A DNA stretch of 64,000 nt from positions 1 through 64,000 of the forward strand of contig JABGSN010000046.1 in NCBI GenBank assembly GCA_018647765.1, read 5' to 3'. Every line of letters starts with the position of its first letter. The stretch's first letter is position 1. This document shows positions 49,576-57,633 of the stretch, in pieces. The notes under the pieces were generated by a model. That model saw only the letters and a program-made list of their open reading frames with translations. It ran no database searches and was not told where the DNA came from. A program made the translations under genes and the position numbers. The stretch comes from Oceanospirillaceae bacterium. Its GTDB lineage: Bacteria > Pseudomonadota > Gammaproteobacteria > Pseudomonadales > Balneatricaceae.

Positions 49576-50166
49576 ATGGATATTTTTGCAGCCGCAACTT
49601 TGCTGTTTTTGGTCATGGACCCGTTGGGCAACATTCCTTTGTTTTTGTCGGTATTAAAGCAGGTGCCAGAAGCAAGGCAGCGCCTAGTGTTGCGCCGTGA
49701 ATTGTTGATTGCCTATGTAGTGCTGCTATTGTTTTTAGTGCTTGGACCACACATTTTGCAATTTTTGCAGGTGTCGCAAGAAGCCATCCGTATTGGCGGT
49801 GGCATTGTCTTGTTTTTGATCGCCTTAAAAATGATTTTCCCCAAAGAGGGCGGTTTGTTGGGAAAAACCCCCGATGGCGAACCATTTATTGTTCCTTTAG
49901 CTATTCCGCTTATGGCCGGACCTTCAAGTTTGGCCATGATTATGTTGATGCGTAAATCGGCGGAAGGCCAGTGGCTAGAATTATGGTTGGCAGTGACCGT
50001 AGCATGGTTGGTATCGGCGGTTATCTTGTTAGCCTCGCGCCGCTTATACAGTTTGCTGGGAGAAAAAGGCCTGATCGCCATAGAGCGCCTCATGGGCATG
50101 GTGCTGATTATTATGGCAGTACAAATGTTACTCGAAGGCACGGCACAATACCTGCACCTACGCTAG
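49576..50166 (+). CDS. MarC family integral membrane protein (YhgN-like)
   Basis: A 196-residue protein with about six predicted transmembrane helices spread over its length and the family motifs MDPLGNIPLFLS (N-terminal), GGGIVLFLIALKM and PLAIPLMAGPSSLA. The MarC family has no established transport activity and was once wrongly linked to multiple antibiotic resistance. It starts 29 bases after the AraC gene on the same strand and may be co-transcribed. Confidence 0.92.
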   Translation: MDIFAAATLLFLVMDPLGNIPLFLSVLKQVPEARQRLVLRRELLIAYVVLLLFLVLGPHILQFLQVSQEAIRIGGGIVLFLIALKMIFPKEGGLLGKTPDGEPFIVPLAIPLMAGPSSLAMIMLMRKSAEGQWLELWLAVTVAWLVSAVILLASRRLYSLLGEKGLIAIERLMGMVLIIMAVQMLLEGTAQYLHLR

Positions 50167-50279
50167 GCAGTCATCGTTGCCCATCAACGGTGGCTGGAGC
50201 TAGAAGCTACTTTCATGTCGCATCAAGATAGACGCTGCGCCAGCGAATGGCCCATAGTGCGGGGTTAATGAGTTAATCG

Positions 50280-50294
50280 CGTGGTCAGACCACG
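50280..50294. promoter_or_regulatory. Operator-like palindrome ahead of sdaA
   Basis: CGTGGT-CAG-ACCACG is a perfect inverted repeat whose core TGGTCAGACCA fits the TGGT-N3-ACCA pattern of GntR (FadR/PdhR-type) operators. It ends 3 bases before the AAAGG ribosome-binding site of sdaA, so a bound protein, or an RNA hairpin, could block expression. Confidence 0.45.
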
Positions 50295-50309
50295 GCAAAG
50301 GTATTGAAC

Positions 50310-51695
50310 ATGAGTTTAAGCGTTTTCGACTTGATGAAAATAGGCATCGGGCCTTCTAGTTCTCACACTGTAGGGCCCATGCGGGCAGCGTTGGCGTTTG
50401 TGGAACAGCTTAAAGCTGATGCTAGGCTGTCGCAAGTGGCACGGGTTAAAGGTGAGCTGTTTGGGTCTTTGGGTGCCACAGGTAAAGGCCATGCCAGCGA
50501 CATTGCGGTCATTCTAGGGTTGTTGGGAGAAGCCCCCGACACCATTGATCCTCCCAAAGTGCACCCCATGTTAGCCAAGATAGAGTCTAATGAGCGCTTG
50601 CCGTTGATGGGCGAGCATGAGATTGAATTTATTCAACATCGTGATGTTATTCTTAACCTAGAAGAATCGCTGCCGTACCACCCTAATGGCATGACCATGA
50701 GCGCGTTTGACGCCGACGGTGGGTTAATAATGGAAATGTCTTACTATTCCGTGGGTGGTGGTTTTATCGTTGACGAAATGGCGGCTAAGGCCGACGCGCT
50801 ACCGGTTGATGATCAGCCACAGATACCTTTCCCATTTACCTCTGGTGTTGAACTGCTTGCCCATTGTGATTCGACGGGCAAAAGTATCAGTGCCATCATG
50901 ATGGAAAATGAAAAAACATGGCGCACAGAAGAAGAGATTAAAAGCCAGTTGCTGCACATGTGGGAAGTGATGAAAGAGTGTGTGCATAACGGTTGCCATA
51001 CCGAGGGAGTATTGCCCGGCGGACTAAATGTTAAGCGACGTGCTGCCGACCTATATCAAAAACTCAGTAGTTTGGGGTCGGTGAAAGTCATTACCCCACA
51101 GCTGTCGGCCATGGATTGGGTTAATCTGTATGCCATGGCAGTGAACGAAGAAAATGCCGCCGGTGGACGTATTGTTACGGCACCCACCAACGGTGCCGCA
51201 GGCATTATGCCTGCCGTCATGCACTACTACGACAATTTTTACCCCAATGCTGATGATGACGGTATCGTGCGCTTTATGTTGGCCGCTGCAGCCGTGGGTA
51301 TTTTGTGTAAGTTAAACGCGTCTATTTCTGGAGCCGAAGTGGGTTGCCAGGGCGAGGTGGGTAGCGCTTGTGCCATGGCCGCCGCAGGATTGGCAGAAGT
51401 CATTGGCGGCACCCCGCGTCAGGTGGAGAATGCCGCTGAAATTGGCATGGAACACAATTTAGGTTTAACCTGTGACCCGATTGCAGGTTTAGTACAGGTG
51501 CCATGTATCGAACGCAACGCCATGGGGTCGATTAAAGCCATTAACGCTGCCCATATGGGTATGCGCGGTGATGGTGAACATTTGGTGTCGTTGGACGACG
51601 TGATTAAAACCATGCGTGAAACCGGTGCCGACATGCAGGAAAAGTATAAAGAAACTTCCCGTGGAGGCCTCGCAGTTAACGTTACTAACTGCTAA
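50310..51695 (+). CDS. sdaA: L-serine dehydratase, single-chain iron-sulfur type
   Basis: A 461-residue enzyme deaminating L-serine to pyruvate and ammonia with a [4Fe-4S] cluster. The N-terminal beta domain starts with [20 protein letters not shown], and the catalytic alpha domain has [29 protein letters not shown] and [18 protein letters not shown], which supply the cluster Cys residues. The annotated frame also has a TTG two codons earlier (50304); the ATG here is preferred. Confidence 0.96.
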   Translation: MSLSVFDLMKIGIGPSSSHTVGPMRAALAFVEQLKADARLSQVARVKGELFGSLGATGKGHASDIAVILGLLGEAPDTIDPPKVHPMLAKIESNERLPLMGEHEIEFIQHRDVILNLEESLPYHPNGMTMSAFDADGGLIMEMSYYSVGGGFIVDEMAAKADALPVDDQPQIPFPFTSGVELLAHCDSTGKSISAIMMENEKTWRTEEEIKSQLLHMWEVMKECVHNGCHTEGVLPGGLNVKRRAADLYQKLSSLGSVKVITPQLSAMDWVNLYAMAVNEENAAGGRIVTAPTNGAAGIMPAVMHYYDNFYPNADDDGIVRFMLAAAAVGILCKLNASISGAEVGCQGEVGSACAMAAAGLAEVIGGTPRQVENAAEIGMEHNLGLTCDPIAGLVQVPCIERNAMGSIKAINAAHMGMRGDGEHLVSLDDVIKTMRETGADMQEKYKETSRGGLAVNVTNC

Positions 51696-51755
51696 TTCTG
51701 TTATTCTTGCTACCAAAGATGTTTATCACCAAAATTAGTTAGCACGGAGAAGTAC

Positions 51756-52370
51756 ATGTCTAGACTGCGCCCTGAGGCAGGTATATTACCTCCCGTTGCT
51801 AGTGCCATTGCTCAGCAAGCAAGTTTTGGTGAACGGCTGCGGGCGTTACGCCAAGCCCGAAAAATGACCTTGCAACAGGCAAGCAAGGAGACTGGTGTAG
51901 CCCAATCGACTTTATCGAAGATGGAAAACAACCAGCTGTCTCCGACCTTCAATTTGATGCAAAAGCTGGCCGTGGGCCTTGGCATAGACATGCCTCAATT
52001 GTTTGCGCCCGTGCATGAACCCCGTATTTCTGGGCGTCGCAGTGTCACAAAAAAACAACAAGGCCGAGAGCACCTCACCGCCACCTACGAACATGAACTG
52101 TTGGCCACCGAACTTGATTCTAAACGCATGGTGCCGTTTAAAAGCCGAGTGCGGGCTCGACACCTCGATCAGTTTGATGGCTGGGTTAGGCATGAAGGTG
52201 AAGAGCTACTATTGGTGCTAGAAGGCGACGTAGTGGTCTATACCGAAGAATATGAGCCGCTACCGCTCAGCGAAGGCGACAGCACTTATTTTGACAGCAC
52301 GATGGGTCATGCTGTGGTGTCTACTAGTAAAGAAGACGCGTTAGTGCTTTGGGTGTGTGTGGCCCAATGA
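51756..52370 (+). CDS. XRE-family transcriptional regulator with C-terminal cupin domain
   Basis: A 204-residue regulator with a helix-turn-helix of the Xre type (about 28-83; LRQARKMTLQQASKETGVAQSTLSKMENN) and a small-molecule-binding cupin domain (about 125-200; HEGEELLLVLEGD). Such SutR/PuuR-like proteins often control amino acid or polyamine metabolism. It follows sdaA by 60 bases and overlaps rdgB by 4 bases. Ligand and targets are unknown. Confidence 0.9.
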   Translation: MSRLRPEAGILPPVASAIAQQASFGERLRALRQARKMTLQQASKETGVAQSTLSKMENNQLSPTFNLMQKLAVGLGIDMPQLFAPVHEPRISGRRSVTKKQQGREHLTATYEHELLATELDSKRMVPFKSRVRARHLDQFDGWVRHEGEELLLVLEGDVVVYTEEYEPLPLSEGDSTYFDSTMGHAVVSTSKEDALVLWVCVAQ

Positions 52371-52966
52371 GACAAGTTGTATTAGCCAGTGGTAACGCCG
52401 GTAAACTGATAGAATTTGGCCAATGTTTGGCGCCACTGGGTATTGAGTTAGTGGCTCAAAGTCAGTTTGTGAGCCAAGAAGTCGAAGAAACGGGCCTGTC
52501 TTTTGTCGAAAATGCCATTCTTAAAGCCCGCCATGCGGCGGCTGCATCGGGCCTGCCTGCACTTGCAGATGACTCGGGTTTAGAAGTTGATGCGTTGCAC
52601 GGTGCACCGGGTATATACTCGGCGCGTTACGCGGGGTCGGCGTTATCCGGAGCCGTCAAAGATGCGGCAAACAGCGCCCACTTAATAGCCAATTTAAAAC
52701 ATGTGCCTAGCCATCAACGTAACGCTCGGTTTCAATGTGTCTTGGTTTACATGCGCCATGCACAAGACCCGACGCCACTGATCTGTCAGGCGGCATGGGA
52801 AGGGGTGATTATGGACACGCCACAAGGCGAACATGGTTTTGGCTACGACCCTATTTTTCAAGTGTTAGAAAAAGGCTGCCGTGCGGCTCAGCTCACCCCA
52901 CAGGAAAAGATCTCCATTAGCCACCGGGGTCAAGCTTTAGCTCAATTACAACGGGCCTTGGTTTAG
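52367..52966 (+). CDS. rdgB: XTP/dITP pyrophosphatase RdgB (HAM1 family)
   Basis: A 199-residue nucleotide-house-cleaning enzyme that hydrolyses ITP, dITP and XTP to monophosphates, keeping deaminated purines out of DNA. It has the N-terminal ASGNAGKLIEF motif, the DDSGLEVDAL metal/base motif, SARYAG, and EHGFGYDPIF near 160. The ATG at 52367 overlaps the XRE-cupin stop (ATGA); a longer TTG-initiated version is less likely. Confidence 0.96.
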   Translation: MRQVVLASGNAGKLIEFGQCLAPLGIELVAQSQFVSQEVEETGLSFVENAILKARHAAAASGLPALADDSGLEVDALHGAPGIYSARYAGSALSGAVKDAANSAHLIANLKHVPSHQRNARFQCVLVYMRHAQDPTPLICQAAWEGVIMDTPQGEHGFGYDPIFQVLEKGCRAAQLTPQEKISISHRGQALAQLQRALV

Positions 52967-52984
52967 CGGCCTCGAGTAACATTG

Positions 52985-54127
52985 ATGCACACACTGCCTA
53001 CTTTAAGCCTTTATATTCATATCCCTTGGTGTGTGCGTAAATGCCCCTATTGTGATTTTAATTCACACGCGACTCAAGCGGGTGACGACATCCCTGAAGC
53101 CACTTATATCGCTGCTTTATTGCAAGACTTGGCAACCGAACTCAAGGCCGTTGCAGGGCGGCGCTTACATAGCATTTTTATAGGTGGTGGCACCCCCAGC
53201 CTTATGAGCGCTGAGGGTATTGGCGACATATTAACCTTTGTTAAAACCCATATCGACTGCGAAAGCGATACGGAGGTCACGCTAGAGGCTAACCCAGGCA
53301 CCTTTGAACAGGCTAAATTTGCAGGCTTTCTTGAGCAGGGCGTGAATCGGTTATCCATTGGGGTGCAAAGCTTTGATGATGATTGTTTGCAGGCGTTGGG
53401 GCGTATTCATAGCGCTAGACAAGCGAAACTTGCCATTGGCAAGGCTCAGGCTTTGGGCTTTGAACGTATTAACCTAGACCTTATGCATGGTTTGCCTGGG
53501 CAAACGCTGGCCAGCGGACTTGCAGACCTACAACAAGCCCTCGACTTTGGCACTGACCATTTATCATGGTATCAGCTCACCATAGAGCCTAATACGGAAT
53601 TTCATAGCCGCCCACCAAACCTGCCGGACGAAGAAGTGTTGGTGGACATCCAGGACCAGGGCCAAGGCCTAATCGAAGCTGCTGGGTTGTCTCAATACGA
53701 GATTTCTGCCTATTCAAAACCCGCAAACCAAGCGCGGCATAATCTAAACTACTGGCGCTTTGGTGATTATATTGGCGTGGGCGCCGGTGCTCATGGCAAG
53801 GTGAGTTATTGGCAGAGCGGTAGCATGGTGATAGAGCGACGGGTAAAGCTGCGCCAGCCGAAGGCCTATATGAGCGCAATTAATGCCTTATCTTCGAGCC
53901 ATATAGTGACCCCAGAAGAGCTGCAGTTAGAGTTTTTTATGAACGCGCTACGCCTTCAGGCAGGGGTATCGACAGACGACTATTTGGCTAATACAGGTCA
54001 GACCTTGAGTAACGTAAAAGGTGCACTAGTTTCAGCCCGAAAAGCTGGACTAATGATGCCCGATCGATTGCAAGCAAGCCCTTTGGGTTGGCGGTTTCTC
54101 AATGACTTGCTGACTTATTTTGAGTAG
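52985..54127 (+). CDS. hemW: Heme chaperone HemW (radical SAM)
   Basis: A 380-residue radical SAM protein related to coproporphyrinogen dehydrogenase HemN. The [4Fe-4S] triad is the C-x3-C-x2-C of WCVRKCPYC at about 15-21, with GGGTPS and EANPGT SAM-binding motifs and the C-terminal HemW domain. It lacks the CNxRS-type extra Cys features of HemN, so it is a heme-transfer protein, not a coproporphyrinogen oxidase. It follows rdgB by 18 bases, a conserved pairing, and converges with the DUF4426 gene with 1 base between the stops. Confidence 0.95.
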   Translation: MHTLPTLSLYIHIPWCVRKCPYCDFNSHATQAGDDIPEATYIAALLQDLATELKAVAGRRLHSIFIGGGTPSLMSAEGIGDILTFVKTHIDCESDTEVTLEANPGTFEQAKFAGFLEQGVNRLSIGVQSFDDDCLQALGRIHSARQAKLAIGKAQALGFERINLDLMHGLPGQTLASGLADLQQALDFGTDHLSWYQLTIEPNTEFHSRPPNLPDEEVLVDIQDQGQGLIEAAGLSQYEISAYSKPANQARHNLNYWRFGDYIGVGAGAHGKVSYWQSGSMVIERRVKLRQPKAYMSAINALSSSHIVTPEELQLEFFMNALRLQAGVSTDDYLANTGQTLSNVKGALVSARKAGLMMPDRLQASPLGWRFLNDLLTYFE

Positions 54128-54128
54128 A

Positions 54129-54575
54129 TTACTGTTCCAGGTAGAAGATTTGGCTAAACTTTAACGGTATAGGTTTGGCATTTAGGTCGGGCTGCACGGT
54201 TAATTCGAAACGCCACATTTCTTCTTCGGTAAAACGTAGTTGGGCAATATAGTAGATGGCGTTTTGTTCCTTTATTTGTACAAACTCTAACGGCAACACT
54301 TGGCCAAGAATGTTAGTGCGTGTGCCGCTAACTACAGCGGGTAGTGGTGTCATCGTCTGGCTGTCAATTACTGATATATTCAATAAAGCGCGATTTCTTG
54401 CGCGCGTAAAACCATAGCTTTGGGCGACCTCTGGCGTCACCATCATGGTATTAAATGCGTTGTAGTGAATGTCGTATTTTTGGCTATTAATGGCTTGTTC
54501 TGCAAAACTTGGCAGTGCCAAAGAGGCTAGTAATACAACACAGATAAAGCTAAGGTGGCGGATCGGGTGAATCAT
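54129..54575 (-). CDS. DUF4426-family periplasmic protein
   Basis: A 148-residue secreted protein with an N-terminal signal peptide (about 1-25, ending near SFAEQA). The rest resembles the DUF4426 family (the YDIHYNAFNTMMVTPEVAQSYG segment is typical), which in Pseudomonas lies next to rdgB-hemW and metXW. No molecular role is established. Here the methionine genes do not follow; a decayed region does. Confidence 0.9.
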   Translation of the reverse strand: MIHPIRHLSFICVVLLASLALPSFAEQAINSQKYDIHYNAFNTMMVTPEVAQSYGFTRARNRALLNISVIDSQTMTPLPAVVSGTRTNILGQVLPLEFVQIKEQNAIYYIAQLRFTEEEMWRFELTVQPDLNAKPIPLKFSQIFYLEQ

Positions 54576-54681
54576 GGGTTGGCTTCTTACGTTCGACGAT
54601 ATAAGTCTTTATTGAAGGCCTAATTGTGCGTGATGCGTGGCAAAAAGTAAAAACAAAACATGGTAAATGGTAGGTGAAAAT

Positions 54682-55236
54682 ATGATAAAAAAATATTGGT
54701 CGAACGCGGCGCAATCATCACCATCCTACTGTTAGTCCTCTCTGCGACCGATAATATGCATATTATTAAAGGCGTAAAAGCCACCTATTTTCAGGGCCAC
54801 ACAACGGCCAATATCAATGACGGTTCTGGCTTCAATCAAACCATCATTGCGGCCGGTGAACATCAGCCCATAGCACAACATCACATTGTTGGTGGCAGCC
54901 GCTTGGAATGAACCAGGATGCACTTTGGTATACGGATGAACAAGATTTGGAGCTAGGGTATTGCTGTATTAGCGCTAATGCTCAAAATTAGGCCAAGGTC
55001 GCCCAGTTATTGCTTAACGATGGTCAGTGGCATGGCCAAACTCTTATTAATGGCGACTTTGTCCGCGCCATAAAGCAAATCACCTTGGTACCCTACTACG
55101 CTCACGCACTTTGGGTCGATCAGCGCAGCCCTGCTAACTTTTACGCCTTAATGGGCCATTTAGGTCAATACACCATTATCCATCCTAAAGAGAATATAGT
55201 GGTGATACGTTTAGGTGAAACCCGTATCAAGGACAG
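54682..55236 (+). pseudogene. Decayed serine hydrolase (beta-lactamase-like / NylB family)
   Basis: Fragments of one gene in different frames. An N-terminal part (54682-54908; frameshift in an A-run near 54690, then a membrane-like segment and TYFQGHTTANIND) is followed without the catalytic SxxK region by a C-terminal part (54908-55236; DALWYT...LELGYCCISA, in-frame TAG at 54989, then LLLNDGQWHGQTLI and GHLGQYTIIHPKENIVVIRLGET). The order matches beta-lactamase-type serine hydrolases. The middle is deleted, so it cannot be active. Confidence 0.8.
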
Positions 55237-55807
55237 CAACGAAAAGCAGAGCAATTGGTTGACCAAGTGCAGCAGTTAGGTGTTAATGCCGTTGCAGTAC
55301 AGGCCGATGTGTCACAGTAGCAAGATGTCGTGGCCATGTTTAAAGTTATGGATGAGCAGCTTGGCCCAATCACCGGTTTAGTCAATAATGCCAGTATATT
55401 GTTGCCCCAAATGCCAGTGGAGCAGATGGATGCTGAGCGTATTAATCAATTGCTAACTAGCAATGTCACCAGTTACTTCTTATGTTGTCGAGAAGCGATC
55501 AAGCGTATGGCCCTAAAGCATGGCGGCCAGGGCGGTGCGATTGTGAATGTGTCGTCCGCCGCATCTCGACTCGGTGCCGCCGCGAATACGTTGACTATGC
55601 CGCTAGCAAAGGCGCTATAGACACCCTCACAATTGGTTTATCCAAAGAGGTGGCCCGTTGCGTGAGGCCAGGGTTTATTGCGACCGACATGCATACCGAT
55701 GGCGTCGAGCCCAACCGCACGAAGTCGCTCATGCTAGTGTGTGGTTGTTGTCTGACCAAGCATCCTACGTGACAGGCTCATTTACCGACATCACTGGTGG
55801 TCGCTAG
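55237..55807 (+). pseudogene. Decayed YgfF-like short-chain dehydrogenase
   Basis: A continuous alignment to the YgfF-type SDR can be made only with several breaks: the N-terminal Rossmann Gly motif is missing, an in-frame TAG occurs at 55318, a frameshift lies near 55580 (VSSAASRLG, then YVDYAASKGAIDTLTIGLSKEVA in another frame), about 7 residues and then a larger block are lost, and the end (SDQASYVTGSFTDITGGR) is in a third frame. The catalytic Tyr/Lys motif YAASK is still readable. It directly abuts the hydrolase remnant. Confidence 0.85.
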
Positions 55808-55878
55808 CAAATCAATATGAGACACTATAGGCCTGTTTTTTGAATGCCGAGATGGTTGGCTAAAGGTGAGTTGAATTT

Positions 55879-56460
55879 ATGACTAATGCAGGCGTATTTG
55901 TGGTCCAAACCGTATTTGGTTTGTACCTAATGTTGGTAATTATTCGGTTTATGCTGCAGTTGGCGAAGGCCGATTTCTATAACCCCTTGGCGCAAGCAGT
56001 GGTCAAGCTCACGCAACCTTTTGTGGGGCCGTTACAAACCGTCATGCCCAAAACCGGGCGCTTTAGTTTGGCCACCTTGGTGTTGGGCTTTTTAGTGCAA
56101 TTACTGCTGATTGTATTGGTGTTGTTGATTGCAGGTTTTGGTTTGCCAAATCCTGTTAGTTTAGCTATTTGGAGCCTGATTGGCCTTGGTTCACAAGTAT
56201 TGGATTTACTGTTTTTTGCCATCTTAGCGAGTATCGTTTTAAGTTGGCTGGCACCACACACCAACCACCCCGGGGCTTACCTATTGCAGCAACTTACGGA
56301 GCCTGTAATGGCGCCTGCTAGGCGTATGTTGCCGAATTTGGGTGGTTTGGATTTCTCTCCGATTTTGGTATTTATCATTATTAACTTGTTGAATATGTTG
56401 GTGATTCAAAGCTTGGCGCAAAGCTTTGGAATGCCGCGTGGTTTGGTAATGGGGCTTTAG
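55879..56460 (+). CDS. YggT family integral membrane protein
   Basis: A 193-residue protein made of two YggT repeats (about 5-90 and 100-190), each with two hydrophobic helices and a conserved NPLAQAVVKLTQPF / PVMAPARRMLPN-type motif. YggT proteins are linked by genetics to cell division and envelope function; the mechanism is unclear. It is 2 bases upstream of xseB and could share its transcript. In Pseudomonas it sits in the same region, next to proC. Confidence 0.92.
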   Translation: MTNAGVFVVQTVFGLYLMLVIIRFMLQLAKADFYNPLAQAVVKLTQPFVGPLQTVMPKTGRFSLATLVLGFLVQLLLIVLVLLIAGFGLPNPVSLAIWSLIGLGSQVLDLLFFAILASIVLSWLAPHTNHPGAYLLQQLTEPVMAPARRMLPNLGGLDFSPILVFIIINLLNMLVIQSLAQSFGMPRGLVMGL

Positions 56461-56462
56461 TT

Positions 56463-56717
56463 ATGGCAACAACTGACAAAACTCAAGGGGCCGTTGCCTT
56501 CAATTTTGAAACCTCATTGGCCGAGCTAGAAACCATCGTCGCTAACATGGAGCGGGGTGAGTTAACACTGGAAGACTCTTTACAGGCGTTTGAGCGCGGT
56601 ATCGCCTTAACCCGCGGTTGCCAAACAGCGTTGGCGCAGGCCGAACAAAAAGTGAATGTATTAATGCAAGATGCTCAAGGGCGCGTTGTCGACCAGCCCT
56701 TTAATAAGGAATCATAA
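56463..56717 (+). CDS. xseB: Exodeoxyribonuclease VII small subunit
   Basis: An 84-residue helical protein. The family motif FETSLAELETIVANMERGELTLEDSLQAFERG spans about 15-48 and forms the paired helices that bind XseA. The complex degrades single-stranded DNA. Its gene is 2 bases before ispA, the standard xseB-ispA-dxs arrangement. Confidence 0.96.
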   Translation: MATTDKTQGAVAFNFETSLAELETIVANMERGELTLEDSLQAFERGIALTRGCQTALAQAEQKVNVLMQDAQGRVVDQPFNKES

Positions 56718-56719
56718 GC

Positions 56720-57616
56720 GTGGAATTTGAGTCTTTAGACGACTTTTTGAGTCACAGCCAAAATCGCGTAGAGCAATACCTTAATACAGCCATTAAACAG
56801 CGTCGGGCGAGTGGTGTGTTATCCCAAGCCATGGCATACAGTGCTGTGCAAGGCGGTAAGCGAGTACGAGCGGCCCTAGTATACGGCGGTGCTCGGGCTT
56901 GTGGTGTTGACCACGCCTGCCTAGATCCGTTGGCAGCGGCGGTAGAGGCGATGCATGCATATTCGCTTATTCATGACGATTTGCCGGCCATGGATGATGA
57001 TGCGTTACGCCGTGGCCAGCCTAGCTGTCATATTGCCTTTGACGAGGCGACCGCCATCTTAGCGGGCGATGCCTTGCAAGCCTTGGCGTTTGAGCTGGTC
57101 GCCGATGGACAGGGCCCACACCTTAACGCAACACAATGTTTAGCTATGGTGTCATGTTTAGCTAATGCCGCAGGTGCTAACGGTATGGTTGCCGGACAAA
57201 TGCTTGATATGGCGGCCGAGAAGGACGCCGTTAGTCTGGCCCAGCTAGAAACCTTACATCGGCTGAAAACTGGCGCTTTGATTGTGGCTAGTGTAGAGCT
57301 AGGTGCCTTGGCTCAGGCCGAGGTAGATGACTTGCAAGTACAAAAATTGCGCGACTATGCTCAAGCCATTGGTTTGGCGTTTCAGGTGCAAGATGACATT
57401 TTGGATATTGAAAGTGATACCCAGACCTTAGGTAAAGCGCAAGGCTCCGATTTGTTGAATGACAAGTCTACCTACCCTGCGCTGTTAGGCATGACACAGG
57501 CTAAACAACGGCTTACGGAGCTACACCAGCAAGCTACTGAGGCATTGAGTGACTTTGGTCCTGTTGCTGCGCCGTTAGTGTGGTTGGCTGATTTTATTGT
57601 TAGCCGTCAACATTAG
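56720..57616 (+). CDS. ispA: Farnesyl diphosphate synthase (GTG start)
   Basis: A 298-residue all-helical prenyltransferase condensing dimethylallyl and isopentenyl diphosphates. It has the first aspartate-rich motif DDLPAMDDD (about 84-92) and the second DDILD (about 227-231), with the family GGKRVRAAL segment. The start is a GTG 2 bases after xseB. It supplies farnesyl diphosphate for quinones, undecaprenyl phosphate and heme O. Confidence 0.96.
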   Translation: MEFESLDDFLSHSQNRVEQYLNTAIKQRRASGVLSQAMAYSAVQGGKRVRAALVYGGARACGVDHACLDPLAAAVEAMHAYSLIHDDLPAMDDDALRRGQPSCHIAFDEATAILAGDALQALAFELVADGQGPHLNATQCLAMVSCLANAAGANGMVAGQMLDMAAEKDAVSLAQLETLHRLKTGALIVASVELGALAQAEVDDLQVQKLRDYAQAIGLAFQVQDDILDIESDTQTLGKAQGSDLLNDKSTYPALLGMTQAKQRLTELHQQATEALSDFGPVAAPLVWLADFIVSRQH

Positions 57617-57633
57617 AGGTTGGCATTAGCGCC

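Noticed and set aside
54696-54911. Intact 71-residue membrane protein
   Set aside because: It is the N-terminal piece of the broken serine hydrolase, starting at a TTG after a frameshift.
55330-55620. Functional short SDR protein of 96 residues
   Set aside because: It lacks the cofactor-binding N-terminus and the catalytic YxxxK, which is in another frame; it is a pseudogene fragment.
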